38,270 nucleotides of DNA from JACMNW01 sp043721855 (GCA_043721855.1 JAYSPY010000122.1:1-38270), one strand, 5' to 3'; counted from the stretch's first letter, positions 16,064 to 24,792 are shown. Notes: generated from the sequence alone by a model not told the origin. A program made the numbers and translations.

Positions 16064-16433
16064 TTAGGTCACCAGATCTTCGGCTGTTGGGCCAGAAGTT
16101 GCCGCGGCCTCCTTTACCGGGCGACCCTTTGACCTGTTCACGGCCTTGATCAGAATGAATCGCACAAAGGCGGTGATCGAAAAATTGATGATGGCCGGGA
16201 TAAGGGCGCCCGTAAGCAAAGACCGCTGCGCCACAGCGCTTTGCGGCGGCAAACGAGGCTGTATTGTTGCCAGACAGATCAAGAAATATCCCGGAAAAGT
16301 TTACGCCGCCAAGGATCAGACGGACGAACGGGTTGATCAGATTGGCGACCAAGCTGCTGGCTATGCCAGCACCTGCCGCACCGATGATGATGCCCAGTGT
16401 CTGTACGGGAAAAACCGCTTGTTCAATAAACCC
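16064..16433 (-). pseudogene. mscL: frameshifted large-conductance mechanosensitive channel
   Basis: Read on the minus strand, one frame gives LGIIIGAAGAGIASSLVANL and LGGVNFSGIFLDLSGNN, the first transmembrane segment and periplasmic loop of MscL. After AAVFAYG (near 16200) the reading must change frame to continue ALIPAIINFSITAFVRFILI, the second transmembrane helix, and KAVNRSKG, the cytoplasmic end. The N-terminus is also poor: the usual GNVVDLAVG run is replaced by EQAVFPVQT, and the initial Met cannot be placed. MscL normally opens as an emergency valve on osmotic downshock. This copy looks inactive. Confidence 0.75.
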
Positions 16434-16757
16434 TAAACAGCGCTTACGGCACTACAGCAGCATCGCATCGTGCAGCGCCGGGCCTACAGTCGGATCAGTG
16501 TCGATCCCACCGTTGTGCGGTGCGAACGCTTGGCTGATTATGCGGACCGCCAGAGACAGATGCAGAAAATCATGGGCAAGTGCTGCGTGGTAACCAACGC
16601 GCCAAGTCTATGCTTAAAAGGCGGAAGGCGATGAAAGACGAAGCATCCTGCCCGCTTTTCAAAGTGCCGCGTCTTTCCGTCTGGCCACGGTGCGAACAAA
16701 TATGGATTCGCGGGGTCCGCTCACCGCCCGGACGGGGGAACGGCGGGGTATCACCGC
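16434..16757. other. gap between mscL remnant and kup, no gene recognised
   Basis: Short open frames on both strands show no family motif or ribosome-binding site. With the adjoining pseudogenes it is probably eroded sequence. No convincing terminator with a T-run was seen for kup. Confidence 0.45.
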
Positions 16758-18665
16758 TTAAATGCTCAACTGCTGCCCCAGCTCAATCACCCGGTTGGTG
16801 GGAAGGCGGTAGAAGCTGGTGGCATCTGCCGCTGATTTGGTCATCGCCACAAACAGCTTTTCTTGCCAGACCGGCAGCCCTTGCGTCTTGGCAGACCGGA
16901 ACGACCGCCGGTTCAGGAAGAACGAGGTGGACATGATATCAAACTTTTCGCCCCTCTTGCGGGCCAAGGCCAATGCTTTGGGTACGTTCGGCTCTTCCAT
17001 ATAGCCAAATTCCAGTTCAATCCGGGTGAAGCGATCATTGATCTTGTGGATGCCGATCCGGTCGGCATTGGCCACGTAAGGCCGGGTTGCGACATTCACC
17101 CGCACGATCATGTTATGCTCATGCAGCACCTGATTGTGCTTGAGGTTATGCATCAAGGCAGCTGGCGCGTTGTCAGGGTCTGATGTCAAAAACACGGCAG
17201 TTCCCGGCACCACCGTCAGCCGCTTGCTTTTCGCCAGCATGTCCGACAGGGCCACAATCGTCGTCGCCCCCCGGCGTGAAAGCACCTGCACATAGTTAGT
17301 ACCGCGCACCCAGGTCCACATCATCAAAATCATCGCGCCCGCAATCAACAACGGCACATAACCGCCCTGCAGAACCTTGGAAAAGTTTGCGCTCAGAAAC
17401 AGCGATTCCAGCGTGATGATCGGCACCAATACCGCCGCTGTGCGCCATACCGACCACTTCCAGCCAAGCCGAAACAAAAAGACAGCAAGGATTGATGTGA
17501 TCACCATGTTGCCACTGACTGCGATGCCGTAGGCGCTTGCAAGGTTGCTGGACGACCCAAAGATGATCACCAGAACAATCACCCCAACCGCCAAAATCGC
17601 ATTCACCTTCGGCAGATAAATCTGGCCAAACTGGCTTTCCGAGGTGTGCTGAATTTCAAGCCGCGGCAAAAGTCCCATGCGGACAGCTTGTTTCATCATC
17701 GAAAACGCGCCCGATATCACCGCTTGGCTGGCAATGACGGTGGCAAAGGTTGCCAAGATCACCAATGGAAACAGCAGCCAGTCCGGCGCCATAAAATAGA
17801 ACGGGTTTTTTGCCGTTTCAGGGTGCGCCAGCACCATTGCTCCTTGGCCAAGATAACTCAGAGTCAGGGCCGGAAATACCAGCAATATCCAAGCAATACG
17901 AATGGGCTTACGGCCAAAATGGCCCATGTCGGCATATAGCGCTTCGCCCCCGGTCACTGCCAGAAACACTGACCCCAGCACAATCAATGACGCAAATCCG
18001 TTTGATATCAAAAATTCTGCTGCATAAATTGGATTAAATGCACGCAAAATCGATAAATTATCGCTTAGATGCCAAATGCCCATCACTGCCATAACCACAA
18101 ACCAAAGCACCATTATCGGTCCAAAGAAAATTGATACTGCTGCTGTGCCTTTGCTTTGAACCACAAATAGACCGACGATTATGGCGATCGTGACCGGCAC
18201 TACGAAGGGCGAGAAAGAAGGGGCAACAAGCGTCATGCCCTCAATCGCTGAAAGAACAGAAATAGCAGGCGTGATGATCGCGTCGCCAAAAAACAGCGAC
18301 ATACCTAACATTCCAAGCGCCAACAACCAGACAGGCCTGCGTCCCAAGGCCTGTTGCACCAGGGCCACCAAGGACAGCGTGCCGCCTTCGCCTTGATTGT
18401 CTGCCCGCATCAACAGGCCAACATATTTAATCGCCACCAACAGAATAAGCGTCCAGATCAGCAAAGATATCACGCCAATCACATCCGCCTGGCTTAGGCC
18501 ATCATAGCTTGCAGCGTGGAGCGATTCGCGCATCGCATAAAGCGGGCTTGTGCCGATATCGCCGTAGACAACACCGATGCAGCCAAGCGTCAAAACCCCT
18601 ACTTTTTGCGGTGGATGCCCTTCATGGGTATCCTCTTGCGCAGTCTCTGCCGTTTGCGACGCCAT
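16758..18665 (-). CDS. kup: KUP-family low-affinity potassium transporter
   Basis: The 635-residue protein matches the Kup/TrkD family (about 620-650). VGVLTLGCIGVVYGDIGTSP is the near-invariant first transmembrane signature. About twelve hydrophobic helices follow, with GQGAMVLAHPE and an aromatic-rich NPFYFMAPDWLLFP segment. A C-terminal cytoplasmic domain of roughly 170 residues includes NRRSFRSAKTQGLPVWQEKLF, the typical end of Kup. It imports potassium with protons across the inner membrane. I chose the Met before ASQTAETAQE because the 18 residues upstream are unlike the family. It stands alone on the minus strand, 94 bases after the CoA-transferase gene. Confidence 0.95.
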   Translation of the reverse strand: MASQTAETAQEDTHEGHPPQKVGVLTLGCIGVVYGDIGTSPLYAMRESLHAASYDGLSQADVIGVISLLIWTLILLVAIKYVGLLMRADNQGEGGTLSLVALVQQALGRRPVWLLALGMLGMSLFFGDAIITPAISVLSAIEGMTLVAPSFSPFVVPVTIAIIVGLFVVQSKGTAAVSIFFGPIMVLWFVVMAVMGIWHLSDNLSILRAFNPIYAAEFLISNGFASLIVLGSVFLAVTGGEALYADMGHFGRKPIRIAWILLVFPALTLSYLGQGAMVLAHPETAKNPFYFMAPDWLLFPLVILATFATVIASQAVISGAFSMMKQAVRMGLLPRLEIQHTSESQFGQIYLPKVNAILAVGVIVLVIIFGSSSNLASAYGIAVSGNMVITSILAVFLFRLGWKWSVWRTAAVLVPIITLESLFLSANFSKVLQGGYVPLLIAGAMILMMWTWVRGTNYVQVLSRRGATTIVALSDMLAKSKRLTVVPGTAVFLTSDPDNAPAALMHNLKHNQVLHEHNMIVRVNVATRPYVANADRIGIHKINDRFTRIELEFGYMEEPNVPKALALARKRGEKFDIMSTSFFLNRRSFRSAKTQGLPVWQEKLFVAMTKSAADATSFYRLPTNRVIELGQQLSI

Positions 18666-18759
18666 GTTCAGACCTTTTGATAACCGCGTGCTGATACTCT
18701 TGGCGCGCGGCGGCGGCAAGGCTTTGCTTGGCCTGCGTCAAAGCGCCGATTGTTACCCA

Positions 18760-20124
18760 CTAGAAAAATCCAGCCGGGATCAGGCGATTTTCATAAGCCT
18801 GCCGTTCCAGCGCTTCGCGAAAATCGGGGTGGGCAAGCCAGATCAAAGCCCGCGCCCGTTCTGGCACCGATTTACCCTTCAGATTGACCATGCCGTATTC
18901 GGTGACCACATACATCATGTCGCTGCGCGGTGTGGTCACGATATTGCCCGGGGTCAGGCTCAGCACAATCCTGCTGCGCCGCTCGCCGCGTTTGTCATAG
19001 GTGGACGATAGACAAATAAACGACTTGCCCCCCTTTGACGCATAAGCCCCGCGCACGAACTGTAGCTGCCCCCCGGTGCCGCTGATATGGCGAAAGCCGT
19101 CCGATTCCGATGCGGCCTGACCTTGCAAATCAATTTGCGTGGTGTTGTTGATCGCCACCACATGATCATTTTGCATGATCATATGTGGCAGGTTGGTATA
19201 ATCGACCGGGCAGCACAGAAAATCCGGGTTGCCATCAACCGTGTCATACATCTGGCGCGACCCCAGACCAAAGCTGTAGACGATGCGGCCCTTGTTGATC
19301 GATTTGTGCCGCCCCGACAGCTTGCCCGCGCGGTACATATCCACAATGCCGTCGGTCAGCATTTCGGTATGCACGCCCAGATCCTGCACTGCACTGTCCA
19401 ACAGCAGGCTGCACACCGCATTCGGCATGCCGCCGATACCGATTTGCAAACAACTGCCATCCGCAATCTCATCGATGATCAACCGGCCAACGGCACGGTC
19501 CACCTCTGTCGCCGCCGCATTCGGCAATTCCGCCAGCGGGTGATCATCGCCGCGAATGATATAATCGACCTCGCTGATATGCAGATGGTTATCCACGCCA
19601 TGCGCCAAAGGCACGGCGGCGGAGGTTTCCACAATCACCATCCGCGCGCGTTCCACAATGGCGCGGTGCCACAGATTGGCCAGCCCCAGATTGAAATTGC
19701 CATTCGCATCCGCAGGGCGCGCCTTGACGATAACAATATCCACCGGGTCGATAAACCGGCGATAGTAATCGGGTATCTCGCCCAGATTGACCGGAATATA
19801 TCTGGCAATCCCGGCATCATGCTTGCGCCGGTCATATCCTGAAAAATGCAGGTTCAGCCAACAGAAATGCGTGCCCTCCGGGTCTGCCTCCAGCACGGCA
19901 CGGGGCCGGGTGGAAAGACAGGCGCGGATTTTGACATTCTGCAGCTCTGCCACCCGCTTGGCCAAAGCCGCATCAAACACATCGGGTTGGGCCAGCACCG
20001 CGCTGAAATCAAGCCACATGCCCGATTGCACCAGCAGTGCTGCGGCATCAGCCGTTATCTCGCGCGCCGGAATTGCCGCCTGTCTTAAGTTCAAAATACC
20101 GCCCCCATTGTTTGCCGCAACCAT
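18760..20124 (-). CDS. acetyl-CoA hydrolase/CoA-transferase family protein (4-hydroxybutyrate/butyrate CoA-transferase-like)
   Basis: The 454-residue protein is a family I CoA-transferase of the Cat2/acetyl-CoA hydrolase type. The active-site Glu is E254 in LGVHTEMLTDG; LQIGIGGMPNAV just before it and GGQLQFVRGA later are the conserved CoA-site stretches. The C-terminal domain ends NIVTTPRSDMMYVVTEYGMVNLKGKS, typical of the family. It moves CoA between acetyl-CoA and a short-chain acid such as butyrate or a hydroxy acid; the acid cannot be read from sequence. The gene is 38 bases after a RutR-like regulator on the same strand, so the two are probably co-transcribed. It may handle C3-C4 acids from beta-alanine breakdown, but that is speculative. 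Confidence 0.85.
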   Translation of the reverse strand: MVAANNGGGILNLRQAAIPAREITADAAALLVQSGMWLDFSAVLAQPDVFDAALAKRVAELQNVKIRACLSTRPRAVLEADPEGTHFCWLNLHFSGYDRRKHDAGIARYIPVNLGEIPDYYRRFIDPVDIVIVKARPADANGNFNLGLANLWHRAIVERARMVIVETSAAVPLAHGVDNHLHISEVDYIIRGDDHPLAELPNAAATEVDRAVGRLIIDEIADGSCLQIGIGGMPNAVCSLLLDSAVQDLGVHTEMLTDGIVDMYRAGKLSGRHKSINKGRIVYSFGLGSRQMYDTVDGNPDFLCCPVDYTNLPHMIMQNDHVVAINNTTQIDLQGQAASESDGFRHISGTGGQLQFVRGAYASKGGKSFICLSSTYDKRGERRSRIVLSLTPGNIVTTPRSDMMYVVTEYGMVNLKGKSVPERARALIWLAHPDFREALERQAYENRLIPAGFF

Positions 20125-20162
20125 CGGATCATATCGGCATTGTGCTTGGTTTGATTGCCGCC

Positions 20163-20774
20163 CTACACTGCCAGCAGCTTGCGAAACAGCGTTTCCAGAT
20201 ACTCCTCGGCTTCCGCAAACGGGTCATGGTCTGGCCCCAGCACAGATCGCACCTGCACATCGAAATCCGCATAGTGTTGAGTTAACGCCCAGATCGAGAA
20301 TATCAAATGCACCGGATGCACGCGCGCAATCCGGCCCTGATCCATCCAAGCCGCAAGCACCATGGATTTTTCCGCCACCAGCGATTTCAGATCGCCCTCA
20401 ATCGCTGCCCGCATCCGGGGTGCGCCCTGCAAAATCTCATTCGCGAACAGCCGGCTTTCGCGTGGGTAATCGCGTGACAGCGCAAGCTTGGCGCGCACAT
20501 AGGTCAGCACTTCTTGAACCGGATCGCCGTCCGGCTTCATGGCGCGCAACGGGTCAAGCCAGGTGTCCAGCAGTTGCGACAGCACTTCCACATGGATCGC
20601 CTCTTTCGAGGCGAAATAATACAGCAGGTTCGGCTTTGACAACCCCGCCACCTCGGCGATCTGGTCCAGCGTCGCCCCCCGAAAGCCTTGGGTCGAAAAC
20701 ACGTCCAGCCCGGCATCCAGAATGGTTTCGCGGTTTTTGGTCTGAATCCGCGTGCGGGGTCTGGGGTTAGGCAT
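20163..20774 (-). CDS. TetR-family regulator, RutR-like
   Basis: The 203-residue protein has a TetR helix-turn-helix (ILDAGLDVFSTQGF, then LDQIAEVAGLSKPNLLYYFA) and the RutR-type C-terminal domain with ESRLFANEILQGAPRM and LIFSIWALTQHYADFD. RutR of E. coli binds uracil or thymine and controls pyrimidine degradation. A related protein is encoded at 24029-24676, so the window has two RutR-like regulators. This one probably governs the CoA-transferase gene that follows and perhaps the divergent transaminase at 21051. No TTGACCANNTGGTCAA-like box was seen in its own upstream region, unlike the second copy, so its ligand or operator may differ. Confidence 0.85.
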   Translation of the reverse strand: MPNPRPRTRIQTKNRETILDAGLDVFSTQGFRGATLDQIAEVAGLSKPNLLYYFASKEAIHVEVLSQLLDTWLDPLRAMKPDGDPVQEVLTYVRAKLALSRDYPRESRLFANEILQGAPRMRAAIEGDLKSLVAEKSMVLAAWMDQGRIARVHPVHLIFSIWALTQHYADFDVQVRSVLGPDHDPFAEAEEYLETLFRKLLAV

Positions 20775-20906
20775 TCAAGGCTCCCAATCAAGCAGCGCGG
20801 TGGTTGCGCAGGATTGCAGCAATTTGCAAAAACTTGCAAACATCTGATGATGCACTTGCCAAAGACGGCGTCATGTTGGCGCTAACGCGCTGCACCTGAA
20901 CTTTAT

Positions 20907-20918
20907 TTTCGGCCGAAA
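20907..20918. promoter_or_regulatory. perfect 12-bp palindrome in the divergent tetR/transaminase promoter region
   Basis: TTTCGGCCGAAA is a perfect dyad about 130 bases from each divergent start. It could be the operator of the RutR-like regulator at 20163. The remaining 276-base gap also holds a direct repeat (TTTGCAAAAACTTGCAAA, near 20822) and no gene. A single 12-bp palindrome can occur by chance. Confidence 0.3.
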
Positions 20919-21050
20919 TGCCCTGTTGTACTGGCGTATCAGCACCCTACCCCCCTTGACGCAGCCTTCTATTGGAATAGCGTGGCCTTCAGGAATTTAA
21001 CGCCCGCCCATTCGGTGCAGGGCAGCCGGGCAAACCCAGAAAGACAGCAG

Positions 21051-22379
21051 ATGGCGCTTGATCGCAAAACCACCCCAAATGACATGAATGCATTTTGGAT
21101 GCCATTCACCGCGAACCGGCAGTTCAAAAAAGAACCGCGCATGTTTGTGGGTGCCAAGGACATGCATTACACCACCTCGGATGGCCGCCAGGTGCTGGAT
21201 GGCACTGCAGGCCTGTGGTGCTGCAACGCAGGCCATTGCCGCCCCAAAATCACCGAAGCGATTTCGCGTCAAGCAGCCGAGATGGACTATGCCCCCGCCT
21301 TTCAGATGGGCCATCCAGCGGCGTTTGAATTGGCAAACCGATTGGTCGACATTGCCCCAAAGGGCATCGAGCATGTGTTCTATACCAACTCCGGGTCCGA
21401 ATCCGTTGAAACAGCGTTGAAGCTGGCCATCGCTTATCATCGGGCAAGGGGCGAAGGGGCGCGCACGCGCCTGATCGGGCGCGAACGCGGCTATCACGGG
21501 GTGAATTTTGGCGGCATATCCGTGGGCGGCATCGTCAACAACCGCAAGGTTTTTGGCACGCTTCTGGCGGGTGTTGACCATCTGCCGCACACACATTTGC
21601 CCGCGCAAAACGCCTATTCCATGGGCCAGCCGGAACATGGCGCAACTTTGGCCGATGAACTGGAACGTATTGTTGCCCTGCACGGGGCCGAAACCATCGC
21701 GGCGGTGATCGTCGAACCGGTGGCCGGGTCAACGGGTGTTCTGCTGCCCCCCAAAGGCTATCTTGAAAAGCTGCGCGCGATCACCAAAAAGCACGGCATT
21801 CTGTTGATTTTTGACGAAGTGATCACTGGTTTCGGCCGTCTTGGATCGGCCTTCGCCGCCCAGCATTTCGATGTGCTGCCCGATATGATGACCACCGCCA
21901 AGGGCCTGACCAATGGCGTCATCCCGATGGGGGCGGTGCTGACCACGGGCGATATTCACGACTGCTTCATGCAGGGCCCGGAAAATATGATCGAGTTGTT
22001 CCACGGCTATACCTATTCCGGCAATCCGATTGCGTCGGCGGCAGGTCTTGCAACTTTGGAAACCTACCGGGAAGAAGGCTTGTTCGCCCGCGCCGCTGAC
22101 ATTGCCCCCTATTGGGAAACAGCGCTGCATTCGTTGAAAGGCCTGCCGCATGTCATAGACATCCGAAACATGGGTCTGATCGGCGCGGTAGAGCTGGAAG
22201 GTATTCCCGGCGCCCCCACAAAGCGCGCGTTCGAGGCGTTTTTGCGCGCCTATGACAAGGGTATCCTGATCCGCACCACAGGCGATATCATCGCGATGTC
22301 GCCGCCGCTGATCATCTCGAAGGCCGAGATTGATGTGCTGATCGGCACGCTGGCGGATGTGCTTAAAACCTTGCCATAA
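21051..22379 (+). CDS. omega-amino acid:pyruvate (beta-alanine:pyruvate) aminotransferase
   Basis: The 442-residue protein is a class III PLP transaminase. FWMPFTANRQFKKEPRMF and GLWCCNAGHCRPKI near the N-terminus are characteristic of beta-alanine:pyruvate transaminases. FYTNSGSESVETALK binds the cofactor phosphate, D255 in LIFDEVITGFGR contacts the pyridine nitrogen, and K284 in TTAKGLTNG should form the Schiff base. It converts beta-alanine plus pyruvate to malonate semialdehyde plus alanine, which fits the ureidopropionase encoded downstream. The start was set at MALDRKTTPNDMNAFW to match the family; an upstream in-frame GTG would add 23 unmatched residues. It is a single-gene unit, divergent from a RutR-like regulator. 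Confidence 0.9.
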   Translation: MALDRKTTPNDMNAFWMPFTANRQFKKEPRMFVGAKDMHYTTSDGRQVLDGTAGLWCCNAGHCRPKITEAISRQAAEMDYAPAFQMGHPAAFELANRLVDIAPKGIEHVFYTNSGSESVETALKLAIAYHRARGEGARTRLIGRERGYHGVNFGGISVGGIVNNRKVFGTLLAGVDHLPHTHLPAQNAYSMGQPEHGATLADELERIVALHGAETIAAVIVEPVAGSTGVLLPPKGYLEKLRAITKKHGILLIFDEVITGFGRLGSAFAAQHFDVLPDMMTTAKGLTNGVIPMGAVLTTGDIHDCFMQGPENMIELFHGYTYSGNPIASAAGLATLETYREEGLFARAADIAPYWETALHSLKGLPHVIDIRNMGLIGAVELEGIPGAPTKRAFEAFLRAYDKGILIRTTGDIIAMSPPLIISKAEIDVLIGTLADVLKTLP

Positions 22380-22399
22380 AGCGTGGGGCTGATGCAGAT

Positions 22400-22433
22400 A
22401 AGATGAGTATTTAGGCGAAAAGGAAGCCGATTT
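22400..22433 (+). repeat. 34-nt dispersed element, copy 1
   Basis: This stretch, AAGATGAGTATTT, two variable bases, then GCGAAAAGGAAGCCGATTT, recurs at 33939-33972 with only the two middle bases changed. It lies 20 bases after the transaminase stop codon and has no coding role. Both copies have the same orientation. Confidence 0.8.
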
Positions 22434-22548
22434 GGGGAAGAGATTTCGCTTGGCCAAAGGTTAAGATTTGGTCGGCGGAGTCAGAGTCTATAAATGATTA
22501 AAAAGTCTTACCGATAATCGCATGCGTGCGACAGCTAAAGGAAACTCC

Positions 22549-22845
22549 ATGCGCCCTGTCTGCACGGCCACCCAGCTTGTCGACGACACGCGCGTTCGCG
22601 TCACACGGTTTGATTTTCCGCCGGGGGCTGAAACCGGCTGGCACCGGCACGGCTTTGATTATGTGATCACCGCTGTGACCGACTGCCATATGGTGCTGGA
22701 AAATCCCGGCGGCGAGATGAGCCGCGTTCTTGTCCCCGCGGGCACCGCCTATCGCCGTATGGAAGGCGTCGAGCATAATGTGGTCAATGATGGAGATGCC
22801 GTGATGAGTTTCGTCGAGGTCGAATTGAAAGAACGCGCGGGCTGA
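22549..22845 (+). CDS. small cupin-domain protein
   Basis: The 98-residue protein is a single cupin beta-barrel. Motif 1 is GAETGWHRHGFDYVI, with likely metal ligands H32 and H34; motif 2 includes PAGTAYRRMEGVEHNVVN with a further His. Single-domain cupins of this size bind a metal and often a small acid or sugar. Some act as dioxygenases, isomerases or stress proteins, and the exact role cannot be assigned. The start is set by AAAGGAAA ahead of the ATG; a Met nine codons upstream lacks such a site. It stands between the transaminase and a converging minus-strand gene, so it may be expressed with the pyrimidine-degradation region, but no link is proven. Confidence 0.8.
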   Translation: MRPVCTATQLVDDTRVRVTRFDFPPGAETGWHRHGFDYVITAVTDCHMVLENPGGEMSRVLVPAGTAYRRMEGVEHNVVNDGDAVMSFVEVELKERAG

Positions 22846-22866
22846 CAACACCCACGCGCGTGACAT

Positions 22867-23361
22867 TCAGTCCAGATCCAGCGTGGCCACATTATCTTTA
22901 TAGCTTTGCTTCGGGTCTGCCCCGAACAGCATTTTGATCCCAGCAATCAGCGAGTTGCTGTTCAGCCAGACCTTGGCTTCGCCGAGATCCATTTTCAATA
23001 GCACCAGATTCGGATCAGTCTTGCCGCCCGGATACCACGCGGCAACAAAGGGATTCCAGAGCCGTTCCAGCACGTGGGTATCGTCGCAAACGGACAGGTC
23101 ACCTTCAACCGCAGCGAACAAGCCATGCCCCTTGGGAACAAGCGTAAATTCTGCCTTGGACGATCCGGCGGAAAGGTTGGTGCAAAGGCTCGAATCCTTG
23201 CCGCCAAAAAAGTAAATCGGGCCTGCATCCGCATCGCCGTCAATTTGCGCTGTCATCGGGCGCGCACGGTCATCCGCCGCTTCACACAGCACCAACATGA
23301 CGGTCATGTCAGATCGCAACGCTTTCCAGAATGCGTCTTCGATTTTTTGAGTATCGGTCAT
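22867..23361 (-). CDS. pyridoxamine 5'-phosphate oxidase-like FMN-binding protein (general stress protein 26 type)
   Basis: The 164-residue protein has the split-barrel fold motifs of the general stress protein 26 / PNPOx-like group. AFWKALRSDMTVMLVLC opens the barrel, GPIYFFGGKDSSL follows, and the end is FVAAWYPGGKTDPNLVLLKMDLGEAKVWL, a strongly conserved family stretch. Members bind FMN or F420 and act in redox or stress responses; the substrate is unknown. The start Met is preceded by CGAGG on the minus strand. It is probably the last gene of a minus-strand unit with the UPF0303 gene 59 bases upstream and the RutR-like regulator before that. Confidence 0.82.
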   Translation of the reverse strand: MTDTQKIEDAFWKALRSDMTVMLVLCEAADDRARPMTAQIDGDADAGPIYFFGGKDSSLCTNLSAGSSKAEFTLVPKGHGLFAAVEGDLSVCDDTHVLERLWNPFVAAWYPGGKTDPNLVLLKMDLGEAKVWLNSNSLIAGIKMLFGADPKQSYKDNVATLDLD

Positions 23362-23420
23362 TTTCAGCCTCGTTGCTTGGGGACATGCAGGCAACGCCGA
23401 TCTGGCGCGAAGGTTCCGCC

Positions 23421-23882
23421 TTAAGGGGCCAGACTATGCAAGACCGCAGCCAACCCCCGCACAACCAAGGCGTGATCATCGCGCTGTGGCAGACCCGACA
23501 CTGTCGCCACCGCGACCATGCCGACGCCGTGCACCCGGATCGGCACAGCACCGCCGTGATCGGCATAGTCAAGCGATGACAGGCCGTCATTGGCAAGGCT
23601 CGATCCCTTTTCGCGCATCTGTGTGCCCACAAGCAGCGATGATTTCTGAAATATCAGCGCCACGTTGCTTTTGCGCCGCGCCCAAGCATCGTTAAGCGGG
23701 GCGGAACCGGGCAGGGCTGCATGGAAAAGCGTGCGGTCTGCGGTGCGGATGTTGATCACAACGGGCAGGCTATCGGCGCGGGCAAGGTCCACAAGGATCG
23801 TGCCAAGCGCGAAGGCCGTCTCTTCATCGAAACGCGGCAGGATCAAGCGTGTTTCCTCGGCAATCAGCTGGTCCATGGTCAT
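23421..23882 (-). CDS. UPF0303 / GlcG-HbpS-like (DUF336) protein
   Basis: The 153-residue protein matches the UPF0303 group, related to heme-binding HbpS/GlcG proteins. Conserved segments are FALGTILVDLARADSLPVVI, RKSNVALIFQKSSLLVG, GLSSLDYADHGGAVPIRV and GVGMVAVATVSGLPQRDDH. The family's function is not settled; heme or cofactor binding has been proposed. It sits between a RutR-like regulator (146 bases upstream, same strand) and the FMN-binding protein gene. Some gene neighbourhoods put it near pyrimidine or allantoin breakdown, so an accessory role is possible, but I cannot show one here. AAGGAT precedes the chosen ATG. Confidence 0.8.
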   Translation of the reverse strand: MTMDQLIAEETRLILPRFDEETAFALGTILVDLARADSLPVVINIRTADRTLFHAALPGSAPLNDAWARRKSNVALIFQKSSLLVGTQMREKGSSLANDGLSSLDYADHGGAVPIRVHGVGMVAVATVSGLPQRDDHALVVRGLAAVLHSLAP

Positions 23883-24028
23883 AGCGGTATCCTTATCTTG
23901 CTTGGTCAGGTGTAGCAGGAAAGGCCGGGCGCGGGGAAGGGGCTGCGCGGCGGGCTGGTTTAATGCGTGTGCATCAGCGTGAGGATTTGGTGGAGAAGGT
24001 GAAGGCTGCAGGTCGAAGGCGGTAATTG

Positions 24029-24676
24029 TCATGCCGCCCCTATCCCCCTTAAAATAACGGCCTTGACGGTATCTTTCGCCTCGCGCCACTGTTTTTCAGT
24101 CAACGGTCCGCCACCGTTCAGCGTCTCGATCTGGTGCCCGAAATCGGCGTAGTGCTGCGTGGTGGCCCAAAGCATGTACAAGAGGTGACGCGGGTTTACG
24201 TCGGCCATTTGGCCCGCATCAATCCAGCGCTTCATCACCGCAATGCGGCCAACGGTCCATTCCCGCAGGGTGGTTTCCAGATAATCCTGAATAACAGGTG
24301 CGCCGTGCATCACCTCGGACGCCCAGACTTTGGACCCATCGGGATGGCGGCGCGAGATTTCCATCTTCGCGTCGATATAGGCGCCGATGCCATCTATGGG
24401 GCCTTCAGCGTTGTCAAAGCAGGCGGCGGCATTCAGCCATATCTCAAAGATGTCCTGGACGACGCGGCGATAAAGCGCCTCTTTGGTAGGGAAATAATAA
24501 TGCAGGTTGGCTTTTGGCAGGCCTGCCAAATCGGCGATCAATTGCATTGTGGCCCCGCCAAAGCCAGCCTCGGCAAAAACCTTTTCGGCAGCCTTCAGGA
24601 TAAGGCTTTCATTTTCGCGCCTGATATCCGTGCGTTTGCCCGGTTTCAGGTCGGTAATTTGGGCAGTCTTGGCCAT
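24029..24676 (-). CDS. RutR-like TetR regulator of the pyrimidine-degradation operon
   Basis: The 215-residue protein has a TetR DNA-binding domain (ILKAAEKVFAEAGF, then MQLIADLAGLPKANLHYYFP) and a RutR-type ligand domain with SKVWASEVMHGAPVIQDYL and LLYMLWATTQHYADFG. RutR senses pyrimidines. The gene is divergent from beta-ureidopropionase, and the 116 bases between them carry two palindromes close to the RutR consensus, so it very likely controls that operon and itself. It shares the family layout of the regulator at 20163 but is clearly diverged from it. The UPF0303 and FMN-protein genes follow on the same strand. Confidence 0.9.
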   Translation of the reverse strand: MAKTAQITDLKPGKRTDIRRENESLILKAAEKVFAEAGFGGATMQLIADLAGLPKANLHYYFPTKEALYRRVVQDIFEIWLNAAACFDNAEGPIDGIGAYIDAKMEISRRHPDGSKVWASEVMHGAPVIQDYLETTLREWTVGRIAVMKRWIDAGQMADVNPRHLLYMLWATTQHYADFGHQIETLNGGGPLTEKQWREAKDTVKAVILRGIGAA

Positions 24677-24696
24677 TCGCGGGCCCCAGATTTTCG

Positions 24697-24712
24697 TTGA
24701 CCGGATGGTCAG
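24697..24712. promoter_or_regulatory. RutR-type operator, site 1
   Basis: TTGACCGGATGGTCAG differs from the published E. coli RutR box TTGACCANNTGGTCAA at two outer positions. It lies 20 bases ahead of the regulator's own start, fitting autoregulation. Confidence 0.72.
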
Positions 24713-24730
24713 GTTGTGATGCGCTGTTGT

Positions 24731-24746
24731 CTGACCATACGGTCAG
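24731..24746. promoter_or_regulatory. RutR-type operator, site 2
   Basis: CTGACCATACGGTCAG has perfect CTGACC/GGTCAG arms and the same spacing as the RutR box. It starts 34 bases from site 1 and ends 46 bases before the ureidopropionase start, where a bound repressor would block that promoter. Confidence 0.72.
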
Positions 24747-24792
24747 GAAACGAGTCGCGGCAAGGGGCAACAAGACCTCAGGCGATTGGGAG

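Noticed and set aside
16440..16936. Plus-strand open frames antisense to kup and in the gap before it
   Set aside because: No ribosome-binding site or family motif; the kup frame on the other strand explains the coding signal.
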